Assembly (NCBI GenBank): GCA_023362775.1
Contig: JALMGJ010000017.1
Location: 20,231,501 to 20,295,500 of the forward strand
Reading direction: 5' to 3'
Source of the DNA: Charina bottae
Lineage: Eukaryota; Chordata; Lepidosauria; Squamata; Charinaidae
Length of the DNA stretch: 64,000 bases
Part shown: one piece after another, positions 1-11,201 of the stretch
Layout of the letters: every line of letters begins with the position of its first letter
Numbering within the stretch: the first letter of the stretch is position 1
Made by a program: the position numbers and the translations under genes
Notes under the pieces: generated by a model
Seen by the model: only the letters and a program-made list of their open reading frames with translations
Database searches by the model: none
What the model was told of the DNA's origin: nothing

Positions 1-2388
1 CATCGCATGACGTGTTCTGCGTACAAGTTGAATAGGTAGGGTGAGAGTATACAACCCTGCCGTACTCCTTTCCCAATATTAAACCAGTCCGTTGTTCCGT
101 GGTCTGTTCTTACCATTGCTACTTGGTCGTCATACAGATTCCTCAGGTGGCAGACAAGATGACTTGGTATCCCCATACCACCAAGAACATGCCACAATTT
201 GTTACAATCCACAGTCAAAGACTTTAGAATAGTCAATAAAAAAGAAATAGATGTTTTTCTGAAATTCCCTGGCTTTCTCCATTATCTAGTGGATATTGTC
301 AATTTGGTCTCTAGTTCCTCTACCTTTTCTAAACCCAGCTTGTACTTCTGGCAATTCACGCTCCATGAATTGCTGGAGTCTACCTTGCAGTATCTTGAGC
401 ATTACCTTACTGGCATGTGAAATAAGTGCCACTGTTCAATAGTTTGAACATTCTTTAGTGTTTCCCTTTTTTGGTATGGGGATATAAGTTGATTTTTTCC
501 AATCTGAAGGCCATTCTTGTGCTTTCCAAATTTTCTGGAATATGGCATGCATCACTTTGACAGCATCATCTTGCAAGATTTTAAACAGTTCAGCTGGGAT
601 ACCGTCATCTCCTGCTGCCTTGTTATTAGCAATGCTTCAACCTCACTCTTCAGGATGTCTGGCTCTAACTCACTGACCACACCGTCAAAGCTATCCCCGA
701 TATTATTTTCCTTCCTGTACAGATCTTCCGTATATTCTTGCCACCTTTTCTTGATCTCTTTTGCTTCTCTTAGGTCCTTACCATCTTTGTTTTTGATCAT
801 ACCCATTTTTGCCTGGAATTTATCTGTGATGTTTCTAATTTTCTGGAAGAGATCTCTTGTCCTTCCTATTCTATTGTCTTCTTCCACTTCCATGCATTGC
901 TTGTTTAAAAGTAATTCCTTGTCTCTTCTGGCTAACCTCTGGAATTTTGCATTTAATTGGGCATATCTCCCCCTATCACTGTTGCCTTTTGCTTTCCTTC
1001 TTTTTTGGGCTACTTCCAGTGTCTCAGCAGACAGCCATCTTCCCTTCTTGGTTTTCTTTTTCTTTGGGATATTTTTGTTGCCGCCTCCTGAACAATGTTG
1101 TGATCTTCTGTCCATAGTTCTTCCGGGACCCTATCTACTAAATCTAGTCCCTTAAATCTATTCTTCACCTCCACTGCATATTCCTTAGGAATATTAGTGA
1201 GCTCATATCTAACTGATCTGTGGGTCTTCCCTATTCTCTTTAGTCTGATTCTAAATTGTGCAATAAGAAGTTTGTGATCTGAACTACAGTCAGCTCCAGG
1301 TCATGTTTTTACTGACTGTACAGATGTCCGCCACCTTTGGCTGCAAAGGATGTAGTCAATGTGATTTCGGTATTGACCATCTGGTGAAGTAGATGTATAT
1401 AGTAGTCTTTTAGGTTGCTGGAAGAGAGTTTTTGTTATGCACAGTGAGTTGTCTTGGCAAAATTCTATCAGTCTATGTCCCGCTTCATTTTGTTCTCCCA
1501 GACCATGCCTACCTGTAATTCCAGGTGTCATTTGACTACCCACCTTAGCATTCCAGTCTCCTGTAATGAAAATAACATCTCTTTTTAGCATATTATCCAG
1601 TAGGTGCTGCAAATCCTCATAGAACTGATCTACTTCTGCTTCCTCAGCATCTGTGGTTGGAGTGTATAGTTGGATCACTGTGATGTTAAATGGCTTACCC
1701 TGAATTCGAATTGAGATCATTCTATCGTTTTTTTGGATTGTATCCAAGCACTGCTTTAGCCACTTTATTATTAATTATGAAGGCTACGCCATTTCTTCTG
1801 TAGTCCTCCTGTCCACAGTAGTAGATCTGGTGGTCATCTGATGTGAAGTGGCCCATTCAAATGTTCAGTCAATTTCAGTTCACTGACACCAAAAATGTCT
1901 ATATTTAATCTTGCCATCTCACCAATAACCACATCCAATTTGCCCTGGCTCATAGATCTTACATTCCAGGTTCCTATGGTGTGTTGATCTTTAGAACATC
2001 AGATTTGTCGTTCACCACCAGCACAATCGGCCTCTAGACGTCCTTTCGGCTTTGAGCTAGCTGCGTCACCACATCTGGGGCTACTTGAACTTATCCTCTG
2101 TTCCTCCCCAGTAGCATTTTGACCATCTTCTGACCTGGGAGTCCCATCTTCCGATGATATACCGACATGTCTCTGGTTGTACTGATCCATTTAGTTTTCA
2201 CGGCAAGAATACTGGGGTGGGTTGCCATTACCTTCCCCAGGGATCGTATTTAGTCTGACCTCTCTGCCATGACCTTCCCGTCTTGGGTGTCCCTTGACGG
2301 TTTAGCTCATGACATCATTGAGGTGCTCAAGCTCCAGCACCACGACAAGGTAATGATCTCCTTTGCTGGAGTAACCAGCAAAGGATTA
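1..2388 (-). mobile_element. BovB (RTE-clade) LINE, 5' part, cut by window edge
   Basis: Non-LTR retrotransposon in antisense orientation. Reading the minus strand from 2388 downward there is a 5' leader, an APE-type endonuclease (about 1930-1300, with the GDWNAKVG and HIDYILCSQRW blocks), a linker rich in Lys/Arg (about 1115-900), then the start of the reverse transcriptase (about 700 down to 1, with the DDGIPAEL and FRKGRGTRD regions of the family). The element leaves the window at base 1, so the catalytic core and 3' end are not seen. The frame is broken: separate open stretches lie at 1747-1301 and 1115-552. The protein resembles the products often annotated in reptiles as craniofacial development protein 2-like. 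BovB is known in squamates and ruminants and is a classic case of horizontal transfer. It is non-functional here. Confidence 0.9.
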
Positions 2389-2397
2389 CATCTGCTA
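2389..2397. repeat. Target-site duplication, left copy
   Basis: The 9-mer catctgcta is repeated at 2731-2739. The pair brackets the Sauria-type SINE between them and shows that it arrived by LINE-mediated insertion at the edge of the BovB copy. Confidence 0.75.
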
Positions 2398-2730
2398 TAA
2401 AAGGTAAAGGTTGCCCCTGCACATTTGTGCGGTCGTGTCCGACTCTAGGGGCCGGTGCTCATCTCCGTTTGTTAGCCGAAGATGCAGCGTTGTCCGAAGA
2501 AACTTCCACGGTCATGTGGCCGCATGACGTGCGTGGAATGCTGTTACCTACCCACCGAAGTGGTACCTGTTAATCTACTTGCATTTGCATGCTTTCAAAT
2601 TGCTAGGTTGGCAAGAGATAGAGCTAGTGCGGGAGCTCACTCCGCACACAGGGCTAGGGATTCGAACCTCCGAACTTGCAATCTTCCGATCGACAAGCCT
2701 GGCGTCTTACCCACTGAGCCACCATGCCCC
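2398..2730 (-). mobile_element. Sauria-type tRNA-derived SINE
   Basis: Short interspersed element read on the minus strand. It starts with a tRNA-like head containing the A-box-like stretch GGCTCAGTGGGTAAGACG and the B box GTTCGAATCCC (minus strand near 2667-2656), the internal RNA polymerase III promoter. A body of about 200 bp follows, then a 3' end with the GAGTCGGACACGAC block it shares with BovB, and a short A-rich tail near 2400. The shared 3' end is the known basis for mobilisation of Sauria SINEs by BovB machinery. It is full length, bounded by 9-bp direct repeats, and similar to the copy at 49826-50158. Confidence 0.85.
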
Positions 2731-2739
2731 CATCTGCTA

Positions 2740-3530
2740 CTTTTTTAAAAATCAAGACTCAGTAATCGGGAACATAAATAGGAAGAGTTGAGGGGGGATG
2801 TCTGTAAAATTTTAGTTTGGTGGGTTTTTTTTTTTTTTTGTTACTTCTTGATAAATACTCTAGTATTAAGTGTGTGCAAACTGTGTATCAAAATGGGGGT
2901 ATAATTTAGAGGGAGAGCAAATCATGTAACACAGGGTAAAACCCATCTACAGTATGGACATGCATTCCAAACACCTTACCAGGTCTCTCATATTCTTCCA
3001 TCAGTTAGCCACATATGAAGGAGGCTCCGAGGTTCACTCAAATTCTTAAGAATAGCTGCATTATTGCATTCTTTTAACATCTGGTCCTTGAATCCTTCAA
3101 ACATCTAACTCAGTTTCTCTTCAGTGTTCTATGAATAACAATTGGTGAATTTCTCCACTTCATTTGTATTTCCAATTTACTGGAAATAAGACCAAATAAG
3201 TAAGTATATGCAAACCTTGCTTGATGCTGATGCCTACTGTTGCCTTCTGGTTTTGAAGAGCAATTTGGTAGAATGTAGATCAGATCAAACAAAGGGCCAT
3301 TCAACAGTTTTCACCACCTGACTACTTTCATATGACATGCTTCAGTGGAATTAATCTATTCTCTGGATTCACACAAGATACTGAACCATAAACTAGCCAA
3401 AGAGGCTGGGTTTGTACAACATGCAAAGCCACCAAAAATTAGCCAAAATTAAAATCAAGGAAGCTTGGAACATCATGCAAAAATAATTACTAGTTCTTTA
3501 AATGGACTGATTAATTGTGTTGTATGACCA
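2740..3530. other. No recognised feature
   Basis: AT-rich sequence with a poly-T run near 2825-2840. I see no coding frame or familiar repeat. Confidence 0.5.
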
Positions 3531-3531
3531 T

Positions 3532-4201
3532 GTTGGAATAAATTAAGATCTCTCCCTGCCCTCCATATTGTCTTCCCCCAGAACACTGTCTGCCCTCCAT
3601 GTTGTCTTCCCCCAGAACACGTAAAGGAAGCCCAATTGTTAAAAGGTTACAAAATAGAATGAGTTTGATAATGCCAGAGATTAAGATGTAAAAGGAAGCC
3701 CAACTGTTTAGACAAAGGATTCCCTTCCGATTCAATCAGAAACCTTGGAACACAAAAGGTCAGCTCATTCACAGAACTTAGCCAGCCGATTCAGGTAGAC
3801 CTTCTTCCCCAGCCAAACAGAACTCCATAATTGAATAACAAAATATTCCTTCCAAGGTACACATTCCAAGTAGTAGACAAAGCCACAGCCCACAGGGAAC
3901 ACAGACAGGAAACACAAACAGCAGGGGGCCCAACCACAGAGCACCTCCTCTCTGAAATCCAGCAAATTACACTTCTCTCAAGTTCCTAGGGGGCGGGAAC
4001 ACCTTTGCATAGCAACGACCAAGCTCTCCTATATAAATGGTCTGTGGGGGAAAATACAGGTGTGGCCACCTTCCAACCAGCATACTCTGTACCTTGTACT
4101 CTGTATATGCTCTTAGGAAATAAACCTGCAAACCTCTGTTCCAGCAATTGCCTGTGCCTTTTCATTCCCAGCTTGGGATGAACCCTTGGTAAGATTCCTT
4201 C
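3532..4201 (+). mobile_element. Solo LTR, unclassified family (copy A)
   Basis: About 670 bp that reads as a long terminal repeat in sense. It begins TGTTGGAAT, has a TATA-like box CTATATAAATGG near 4030 and a polyadenylation signal AATAAA near 4120, and ends in a pyrimidine-rich block that is a decayed form of the TTCCTTCCAACA end of copy B. The TATA-to-end portion matches the minus strand of 8065-8374, which supports a repeat family. The 5' part holds two short internal duplications (a CTGCCCTCCAT.TTGTCTTCC unit at about 3555 and 3590, and an AAAGGAAGCCCAA unit at about 3624 and 3690). No internal retroviral sequence follows. The left boundary and the absence of a clear target duplication are uncertain. 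Confidence 0.6.
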
Positions 4202-4689
4202 TACTTATTTGTGGACAGAGGAGAGGAAATCATTACACCAAATTTCTCCAGGAGCTGGAGAAATGTGTCAATCATTTCTTGATGTTAGACTCACCATTAG
4301 CAGTGGCAGCATAGCACAGCTGATTTCAATTCTGTGGCCACCAAAAATAGCAGTAACAAATCTATTGTATTATATTATTGTATTGTATAATAACAAATCT
4401 ATTGTAGTCTGCCATTTTGCTTGCCCCATAATATCGATATGACCTCTCCTGCTCACTAAGATTGTATGAGATGATTTGCCTATAGCACCATAAACTGATC
4501 TTCTTGCAGGCTAAGGTCAAGCCTTCTCAGTGGCTGCTTGTGTTCATTGGAATGCATTTCCTGCTGAGCTGGGATGCTAAGCCCCTTGTTCACTTTTCAA
4601 ATGCCATTAAACAAACATCTTTTTGGATAGACTTTTAATTGCTAAGCCTTAGCTAGTGGCAACAGCTGACTACCTTTATCTAAGCTCAG

Positions 4690-4860
4690 AAGCTCTGTGG
4701 AGTCAGGTCTGATTACTACTTGGGGTGGGGGGTATATCAGGATTGTCAGCTAGAGCTGAAGACTGTCTGAGAAGGCAATGCAAACCATATCCACTACTCT
4801 GCCAAGAAACTGCATGGCCATGTACAATACGTGAGGTCACCAGGAGTTGAGCTGAAAGCA
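4690..4860 (+). mobile_element. Degenerate tRNA-SINE relic
   Basis: The stretch around 4770-4850 (GAAGGCAATGCAAACC, then CTGCCAAGAAACTGCATGG and a GTCACCAGGAGTTGA block) matches the 3' body of a common reptile tRNA-derived SINE. The same body is seen at 6345-6425 and inside the ERV copies. The head is unrecognisable, so this is an old fragment. Confidence 0.5.
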
Positions 4861-5084
4861 TAGGAGACTTCACTATTTTTTCATTGTTGCAGAGCGTTCG
4901 GTTTTGCTCACTATTTTAAGTTGTTTTACATATTAATTTTCTGTTGTGAGCTCTTGTGAAATTTTGGTAGGCAGCAGTGCAGGTAGTCTATTAAATAATA
5001 ATCAAAACAATCACGCTCAAGGCCTGAAGCCTTTGGAGTTATGAGACAATAGCTATCAGAAAACAATAATGGGCAATGTTTGGA

Positions 5085-5350
5085 GAGAATTTATTTGTTT
5101 GTTTGTTTGTTTGTTAAATTTATATGACCGCCCAACTCCCCCAATGGGGGACTCTGGGCGGTTTACAATAAAATCAGAGTTAAAATATAAATATAAAATT
5201 ACAGATTAGTAACATAACATAATAAATACAAAATCCAATCAGGCAAGTATCTCTATAATAGGGAGGACATTGTGATATTAACCACCCCCAGGAGGAGCTG
5301 TTACTTTTCCCCTCCCACGCTAGGCTTTCAGATCTTTCCTAAAGTTCTGC
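5085..5350 (-). mobile_element. L2-clade LINE 3' end fragment
   Basis: On the minus strand the end of an L2 open frame region runs into a 3' UTR that closes with the hallmark CCGCCCAGAGTCCCCCATTGGGGG and a (CAAA)n-type tail, seen on the plus strand as (TTTG)n at 5094-5115. The same 3' end recurs at least eight times in the window. Confidence 0.7.
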
Positions 5351-5359
5351 AAAAAAGGT

Positions 5360-6220
5360 AAATTCTGCAAAGTGACCTTCCTTTTCATAGTGAGCAAAAC
5401 CAAAGTCTCTGCAAAGGCCTTAGAAAGCCATGGAATATTTTGCTACATATTTTCACTTACCTGTGGGACTTCAGATGCTACGGTCCTCTCTACTGAGCAA
5501 ACCTGTCATGGAAGGGTTAAAGAACTTTACAAACATTTCCTGAAACAACTTTCTGGAGGGAAGGGAGCGAGGAACTTGCCAAAGATAAGCACCTGGTCTC
5601 CTCAGACAGCTGGCTTTTTGTTAAGCATGTGATAGAAAATTCTCTGCTTGAGGTAAGGAAGATCGAGACACTTCTAAATTACATTCCCCATGAATGTTGC
5701 TGAGGCATACTTACACATATTATATGAGGTAGAAAATTAGTACTTTCAATTGTTATGGTTACATATGCAGTAAAGTGTCAGTATTTGCAGTTTTTCAAAA
5801 GTTTGCCTATGGTTTATTATATAGTTCACCCACTGAGAAGAAAATGTACCTGCTGTAAAATGACGAAGTAGCTCAGGGGTTAGAAGGAAAGCGTTGTTAA
5901 CTCTTAATTCCAAACTCTGAAATTCCCTTGGGGAGGAACAGATTCCATGGATGTCATAGATAACCCCTTATTGACATTGCTCCCCTTTTGTTCCTGTTTT
6001 AGAAACATTGTAATAGTCAGGGAGAGAATGTGAAAAAGGACAAAAACATTCAGTTCAAGAACACGACTGACTGAGAAACTGCAGAGGAAGTTCCCTCAAG
6101 GATTAGATGCTTCTGGGATATTTGTATTCTATCTTGGTAGGCACTATAGTTTTACATGGCCTTTCTCGTCAATTTCTCCCCCATTTCAAATAACTTGAAT
6201 TATTCCAAAAGCAATATTTC
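5360..6220. other. No recognised feature
   Basis: Unique-looking AT-rich sequence. A short open frame at 5372-5632 has no family features and is probably chance. Confidence 0.4.
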
Positions 6221-6223
6221 AAT

Positions 6224-6425
6224 GAGAGCCAGTTTGGTGTAGTGTTTAAGGCGCCAGGCTAGAAACCAAAAGACCATGAGTTCTAGTCCTGCCTTAGGCA
6301 CAGAGCCAACTGGGTGACCTTGTGTCAGTCATTCTCTCTCAGCTTTAGGAAAAAGGCAATGACCAACTTCTTGTGGAAATGCTCCCAAGAAATGTTGCCA
6401 GAAGTCAACACTAACTTGAAGGGAC
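6224..6425 (+). mobile_element. tRNA-derived CORE-type SINE
   Basis: Head GAGAGCCAGTTTGGTGTAGTG, a tRNA-like A box (TAGTGTTTAAGGCG), a B-box-like GAGTTCTAGTCC, then the CORE-like GGGTGACCTTG.GTCAGTCA segment, ending in AAGTCAACACTAACTTGAAGG. It is related to the better-preserved element at 17212-17460, but its tail is of the other type. Confidence 0.75.
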
Positions 6426-6579
6426 CAAAACAATAAATATTTTTTTAAAAAAGTATTTCTGCAATACATCATTGTCAGTTTCTCCTGTATGATACAATCG
6501 AGTAGGGAAATTTGAATCCCTCTATATTCAATACATTTGACTTTTGCATGTACTCAACTATAATTCTATTTAAGGATAG

Positions 6580-6670
6580 GCAACCTGGTGTCTTTCTGTT
6601 GTCTTGGACTAAAACTTTCACAATCCAATGTCCACACCAATGGGGGCTATGGGAGCCAAGTCCAAAATAA
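6580..6670. mobile_element. Possible hAT-type MITE relic
   Basis: The stretch has the palindromic layout (TTGGACTAAAACTTTCAC, then CCAATG, then CTATGGGAGCCAAGTCCAA) of a common vertebrate hAT-type miniature element whose consensus reads like a self-complementary TTGGACTACAACTCCCA. No target duplication is visible. Similar relics lie near 54790, 55300 and 58690. Confidence 0.4.
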
Positions 6671-6815
6671 CAAGAGGGCACTAGGTTTACTCCATCAGCT
6701 TTGTGCATCCTTAATTTAAAAAAAAAAACCTCAAGGAGAAACCCATAATATACCCCTTCCTTTAATATACCCATTTTTGTTTCCAACTTTCACTAATATA
6801 GGCATTTATAAATAT

Positions 6816-6895
6816 GTGTGTGTGTGTATATATAGACGTGTGTGTGTATATATATACAGAGAGAGAGAGAGAGATACATATACATATACTCATTT
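6816..6895. repeat. Compound (TG)n/(TA)n/(GA)n microsatellite
   Basis: Runs of TGTG, TATA and GAGA dinucleotides follow one another. The short open frame across them is a repeat artefact. Confidence 0.8.
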
Positions 6896-7129
6896 TTGTT
6901 TCAAGTTTTGCCTAATGCAAAACTTTTCAGCAGTTTTCCATAATATGCATGGCTATTTTTATAAGAACATTCCCCATTATTTTCAGTGAAGTCAGATGGA
7001 TACAGTGTAAGCATGATTTCATTTGGCTGCAGTTATATCTGAAAATCTTCATAATCCACTGCTCCCTCCCCCCGCCCCCACAAAAAAAATCCCTCCATTT
7101 GGAACTGCTGAACAGATGATATACTTAAA

Positions 7130-7770
7130 ACTCAGCCAAGTTTACTTAGCAATAGATTTAAAATGAGACTGGTTTAGTAGGGCATGACTTGTTCTTGACA
7201 AAATAAATGTCCATTTCTGGTAATTATCCCATGATTTTCAAAGTGCTTATAGACTGATCTATTTATGATCTACTGTAGAATCTTCACAGGTCTAAACCTC
7301 AGATTGATTGGTCTGAAGTTCTCTGGATCCTGCATTTCTTCCTTTTTGAAGAAAGGAACATTTATTCTCTCATCATTTAGCACTTCCCCAATTCAGATTT
7401 TTCAGAAATAATACATGAGGTTAGGCCTAATCATTAGCGAGTTTCTTCAGTAATCTAAAATGCAGTTCATATCACCACATTAAATTGATATTCCCTGAAC
7501 ATGTTTCTATCAGTCTCAAGCTTCAGTTCTGCCTCTTTAATTCTGCTCTTGACAAAGATTCTTGTTCAGGAAGGCTGAAAGAGTTGAGTAGCAATGCTTC
7601 TTCTTTGTTACCTGGTAGCATTTCGCCATCTTCACTGAGCAGCTGGTAGAGTGATTTTTTTTTACCTCTTCTTCTTATTTTGAAAACAACTAAAGAAGCC
7701 CCTTTGTTGTTCTTGGTAGCCTTCATTAACCACAGCTCATTCTGAACTTTAGCTTTTTTGACGCTATCAT
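7130..7770 (-). mobile_element. Ancient CR1-like LINE relic
   Basis: The minus strand encodes eroded reverse transcriptase of the jockey/CR1 type. Reading downward from about 7770 there is a Lys-rich linker, then KNNKGASLVVFKI followed by LLSEDGEMLPGNKEEALLLNSF (7720-7560), matching the pre-RT block where CR1 proteins have KNNKKGF and a NEDG-EAE-LN-FF pattern. Near 7385-7250 follow FFKKEEMQDPENFRPINL and an IINRSVYKHFENHGII stretch, matching the VPVFKKGD...NYRPISL RT block. Stops and frameshifts separate the pieces and no 3' end is present. The clade is uncertain (CR1 or another jockey-group family). Confidence 0.6.
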
Positions 7771-8063
7771 TACTATTACATGCTGTCTGTACTCTTTCTT
7801 CCTTGGTAACCTATCCCTCCTTCTGTCTTCTACATGTATCCTTTTGTTTTGTTTGTTTTCAGATGTTCTGTATTTTTTTTCCTATGGATATATTGGCTCC
7901 TTCTGCTGACCCCATTTTCTTCTCTCATTGGAATTGCTTGTAGTTACGATTTAAATATTTATTTCTCTTTTTTTAGGAATTCCCACCCATCTTGAGCTCT
8001 TAATCCCATTATACATTATTACTCTTGTGAACAATTAAATATTTGGAATTATCCATGCTTACC
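7771..8063. other. No recognised feature
   Basis: Pyrimidine-rich sequence with no coding frame of family character. Confidence 0.35.
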
Positions 8064-8064
8064 T

Positions 8065-8374
8065 GTTGGAAGGAAATCTTACCAAGGGTTAGTCCCTAGC
8101 CAGGAATGAAGAAGCACAGGCAATTGCTGGAACAGAGGTGATCGCTTTATTTCCCAAGAGCATGTACAGAGTATGCTGGTTGGAAGGTGGCCACACATGT
8201 ATTTCCCCACTAGCCCCTTATATAGAGATGTTTATCTTTATTAGAAAAGAAGAGTAGGAAAGATGGTGTTTGTTTAACTAGATTGCTCTTAATCGGTTCT
8301 TAGAATAGGTTTTCTGAGAATTCTAAGAGAGTGCTAATTGATCAAAGGCTAGGCACATTCTTGTGGCTGCACCC
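8065..8374 (-). mobile_element. LTR fragment, same family as 3532-4201 (copy B)
   Basis: On the minus strand this reads TATA-like CTATATAAGGGG, the shared block GTGTGGCCACCTTCCAACC, a polyadenylation signal AATAAA, the GTTCCAGCAATTGCCTGTG block, and the end TTTCCTTCCAACA (plus-strand TGTTGG at 8065). The 3' portion matches copy A closely, whereas the upstream U3-like part does not. The hAT element at 8383-9362 was inserted into or just beside it, so the rest of the U3 may lie beyond 9370. Confidence 0.6.
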
Positions 8375-8382
8375 CCTATTGT
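8375..8382. repeat. 8-bp target-site duplication, left copy
   Basis: CCTATTGT here is repeated exactly at 9363-9370. Eight base pairs is the duplication length made by hAT transposases. Confidence 0.85.
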
Positions 8383-9362
8383 TAGGCTGACCATATTTCC
8401 TTGAGACAAAAATAGGACATTGGGATGGCAAAAATGGGACGGAGTTAAACTTACGTAATATTCCATATTCATGAAAAAGTAAGACAATAAAAAAAAGTTT
8501 TAAAGAGTTTTAAAGATCCATTTGCTGGTCCTTAAACAGATTACTGTATATATAAAAAGATTTTTGTTTTCATTAAAATGAAAAAGTTTTAACGGCGAGG
8601 CAGGATTCAGTTTGGCAAGGCGACAGACAGCAGAGGAAGCACAGGGTGACGGAGTTGGAAGGCGGGTGGAATCGGCAAGGCAGGGAAGGCACAGGAAGGC
8701 GGGGTGTGGCGGTGAGCTAGATCGGTGAGGTAGGATCGGCGGCGGTGGCAGGCAGGGAAGGCACAGGAAGGCAGAGTGTGGTGGCTGGCTGGATCGTTGG
8801 CTGGGTCAAGATTGGCGACAGGTAGAGAAGTCGCAGGAAGGCTGGGTACAGCGGAGGAGGGAAGAGGTTCTATGGCGCCTTCAAGTTCGAGTTCTGCAGA
8901 GGCTTCGGCTGGAGGCAAGAGACAAGGCTTGAAGCAGGAGTCTAGTGAACAGTTGTTCCCGACAACCCGTCCTTTTGGACGTCCTTTTAAATTCTTTTCT
9001 TACCACTGTTTTTGGATAGGAACCAACCAGTTCACTTTCCGTTTGGTGCGTCTTGTTGCCCTTTTGTCCCTGGTGCTGATAGGTGGTAGCGGCTCCACCT
9101 TTTTGATCACTGCCAATCAGCTGCTCCTGGTTTTCCCACTGCAGGTTTCCTGCCAAATTAAACTCTGTTGCAATTTTCCAACCGTTGCTGCTGAGCTCCC
9201 CCTCCCTCAACTCTGAGTCAGGCTCTATTCTGACATCACCAGTGACACGGCTTTTAAAAAAAACGGGACAAAATTGACATTTATATTAAAACGATGGGAC
9301 GGTCAGGAAATGTGAAAAAAAACAGTACTGTCCCATTTAAAACAGTACGTATGGTCAGCCTA
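8383..9362. mobile_element. Non-autonomous hAT DNA transposon, 980 bp
   Basis: The element starts TAGGCTGACCATA and ends with the exact reverse complement TATGGTCAGCCTA, giving a 13-bp perfect terminal inverted repeat. It sits between 8-bp duplications. Subterminal regions on both sides carry repeated GGGAC/GTCCC-type words, possible transposase-binding motifs. The interior (8590-8870) is CpG-rich with an imperfect tandem repeat containing CAGGGAAGGCACAGGAAGGC near 8678 and 8753. An open frame from the ATG at 8874 to 9216 has no recognisable transposase domain, so the element was probably mobilised in trans. The assignment to hAT rests on duplication length and the TAGG terminus. Confidence 0.8.
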
Positions 9363-9370
9363 CCTATTGT
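9363..9370. repeat. 8-bp target-site duplication, right copy
   Basis: CCTATTGT, identical to 8375-8382, closes the hAT insertion. Confidence 0.85.
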
Positions 9371-9629
9371 GTTGCGGTTTCCCTGTTCCTTTGTTCAATT
9401 AAACACTCTGCTGGCTGCAACTTTTGCTTGCCGGGTTTGCGTTTTGTTATTTTATGGGGAAGCCCTTTCTCCTTTTCTTGTGCTAAGGTATGGGCTCCCT
9501 GCTTTTTGTCCTCCCAGTTTCCTGACCCGACTGGTATGTGAGGAATTTTGATTTTGTTTGTGAGGTGTTTTATGGCTCATCCTTTTATCCTAATATGCTC
9601 CTTTATGTTTTAGGTCTAAATTTGATTGT

Positions 9630-9713
9630 TGTAACCCGCCCAGAGTCCCTTGTATGGGAGATGGGCGGGGAATAAATTGATTGAATGAATGAATGAATGA
9701 ATGAATGAATGAA

Positions 9714-9744
<31 letters not shown>

Positions 9745-9746
9745 AT
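9630..9746 (+). mobile_element. L2-clade 3' end with (TGAA)n(TAAA)n tail
   Basis: The hallmark CCGCCCAGAGTCCCTTGTATGGGAGATGGGCGGGG is followed by a tail of TGAA units and then TAAA units to about 9746. It is a short 5'-truncated L2 copy or the tail of an L2-mobilised SINE. Confidence 0.7.
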
Positions 9747-10884
9747 GGAATGTAAATGTCCTAGTCTTTTGTCCAGAGATTTTTCCCTCTTCCTGACCGA
9801 TTTGGCGGGAAGCGTCTATCGGCGGGGGAAGACATGGTGTGGAAAAGGGGAGAAATGGCAGTTTTCTCTAAGGAGAAGGAGAAAGGGGGGTTGCTTAAAT
9901 CATTCTAACATACCATATACTATTTCTCCAATTTTCTTACAGTCTTGATGAGTCTCTTGTTTCAAAATACTGTATGTAATTACTGAGAACCCTGGCACTA
10001 ACCCTAACAGAAGAATTAATATTGCCTCAGTTATTCAATGACAAAGTGCACATTTCCTGACCAAGCAAGCAGACTGAAATTGATACCATTCTTTCCCCCT
10101 CTCCCCAATCTGTTTCCTTATTATTTTTTCCCAAGTTTCCTGAGAAATGTTCATCTAAAATTTTGTATAGCTAATTATATTATTGAATTCCCTCTTCCTC
10201 TTTAATAACTCTTTCTCTCCACCTTTTCCCACTGGGCACTCATACCAGAGAGACTTTCCTCTTAAGCTTGTGAAGGACAGGTATCTCTATTAGGAGAAGA
10301 ATATAATTGTTAAGTGACGTGTTATTTCTTAATACAATTTCCCATCAACTACTTTTGAATCTGATTTGCAATACTTAATTGAAAGCATTGTAGGTGCAAA
10401 TTGTAAACATTAAATACATTTGGTTTCACCTAGACACCCAGCAGAGTGTGTTGGGAATCTCTTTGTAGAGCCTTAATAAAAATAGCTGCCTTAGTGGAAG
10501 AAGAATATTTTATCTAACTTTCCTAAAAAGGATGTTTTATGGAGTAATGTCATTTGCAGAAACAGAGAGGTGAGAAGTAAGTCTCTGATTTCCATATAAA
10601 AATAGTCTGAAAGCACATGTGGGAATGTGTTAAGGAGATAACAATGCCCAGGGGGGTGTTTGAGTTCCAATGATACTTATTCTGTAGCTGAAAAATGCCC
10701 ATAGAATCTCCTTTTATGGCAGCTGTACAAAAGGAAATCCATCTTCAGCAAACAGAGAACAGAGATGAGAAAATAAGAAAAAGATGATTAGAAACCTGAG
10801 CATTTGAACAGAGTTTTGTTCCACAAATGTTATGCCATGAAGGGCCACCACATTACAGCACCTATTTATGAAATCAGCACTTAC
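9747..10884. other. Unique sequence, no recognised feature
   Basis: AT-rich sequence without coding potential or familiar repeats. Confidence 0.45.
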
Positions 10885-11201
10885 CCAGCATCATATTCTG
10901 TTGTTGTCTGATGGGATTATGAAACAATACTAATCAATGAAAACATGGGATTAAGCAGTGAAAATCTGTCATGTTATCAAGAAACCATTATCAATGATTG
11001 GGCAGCAATTGGGAGTAGTTTATTAAAATCCAAACAACTAATACAAGGACCTATGTATTACTTGCTGAAGGAAACTTATTTAGGAATTTCACAAAAATAT
11101 AAGCATACATCTCTAAACAGACATGGCAACATTTGGCTGTAATCAGAGACTTGTCCTCCAAATCCTGGATTATCTGGGGAATTGACAGAATTAGCCTTCA
11201 C
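10885..11201 (+). repeat. 317-bp direct repeat, copy 1 (host flank of ERV copy 1)
   Basis: This stretch, starting CCAGCATCATATTCTG and ending AGAATTAGCCTTCAC, recurs at 14182-14498 with the same length and no difference that I could find by eye. It immediately precedes the ERV LTR, while the second copy is followed by what looks like the uninterrupted host sequence. A 65-codon open frame inside it is identical in both copies but has no family features. Confidence 0.9.

Noticed and set aside
517..1155. 212-codon plus-strand frame
   Set aside because: Antisense shadow of the BovB coding region, which is on the minus strand here.
2656..2730. Functional tRNA gene
   Set aside because: The tRNA-like sequence is the head of a SINE, with SINE body and tail following.
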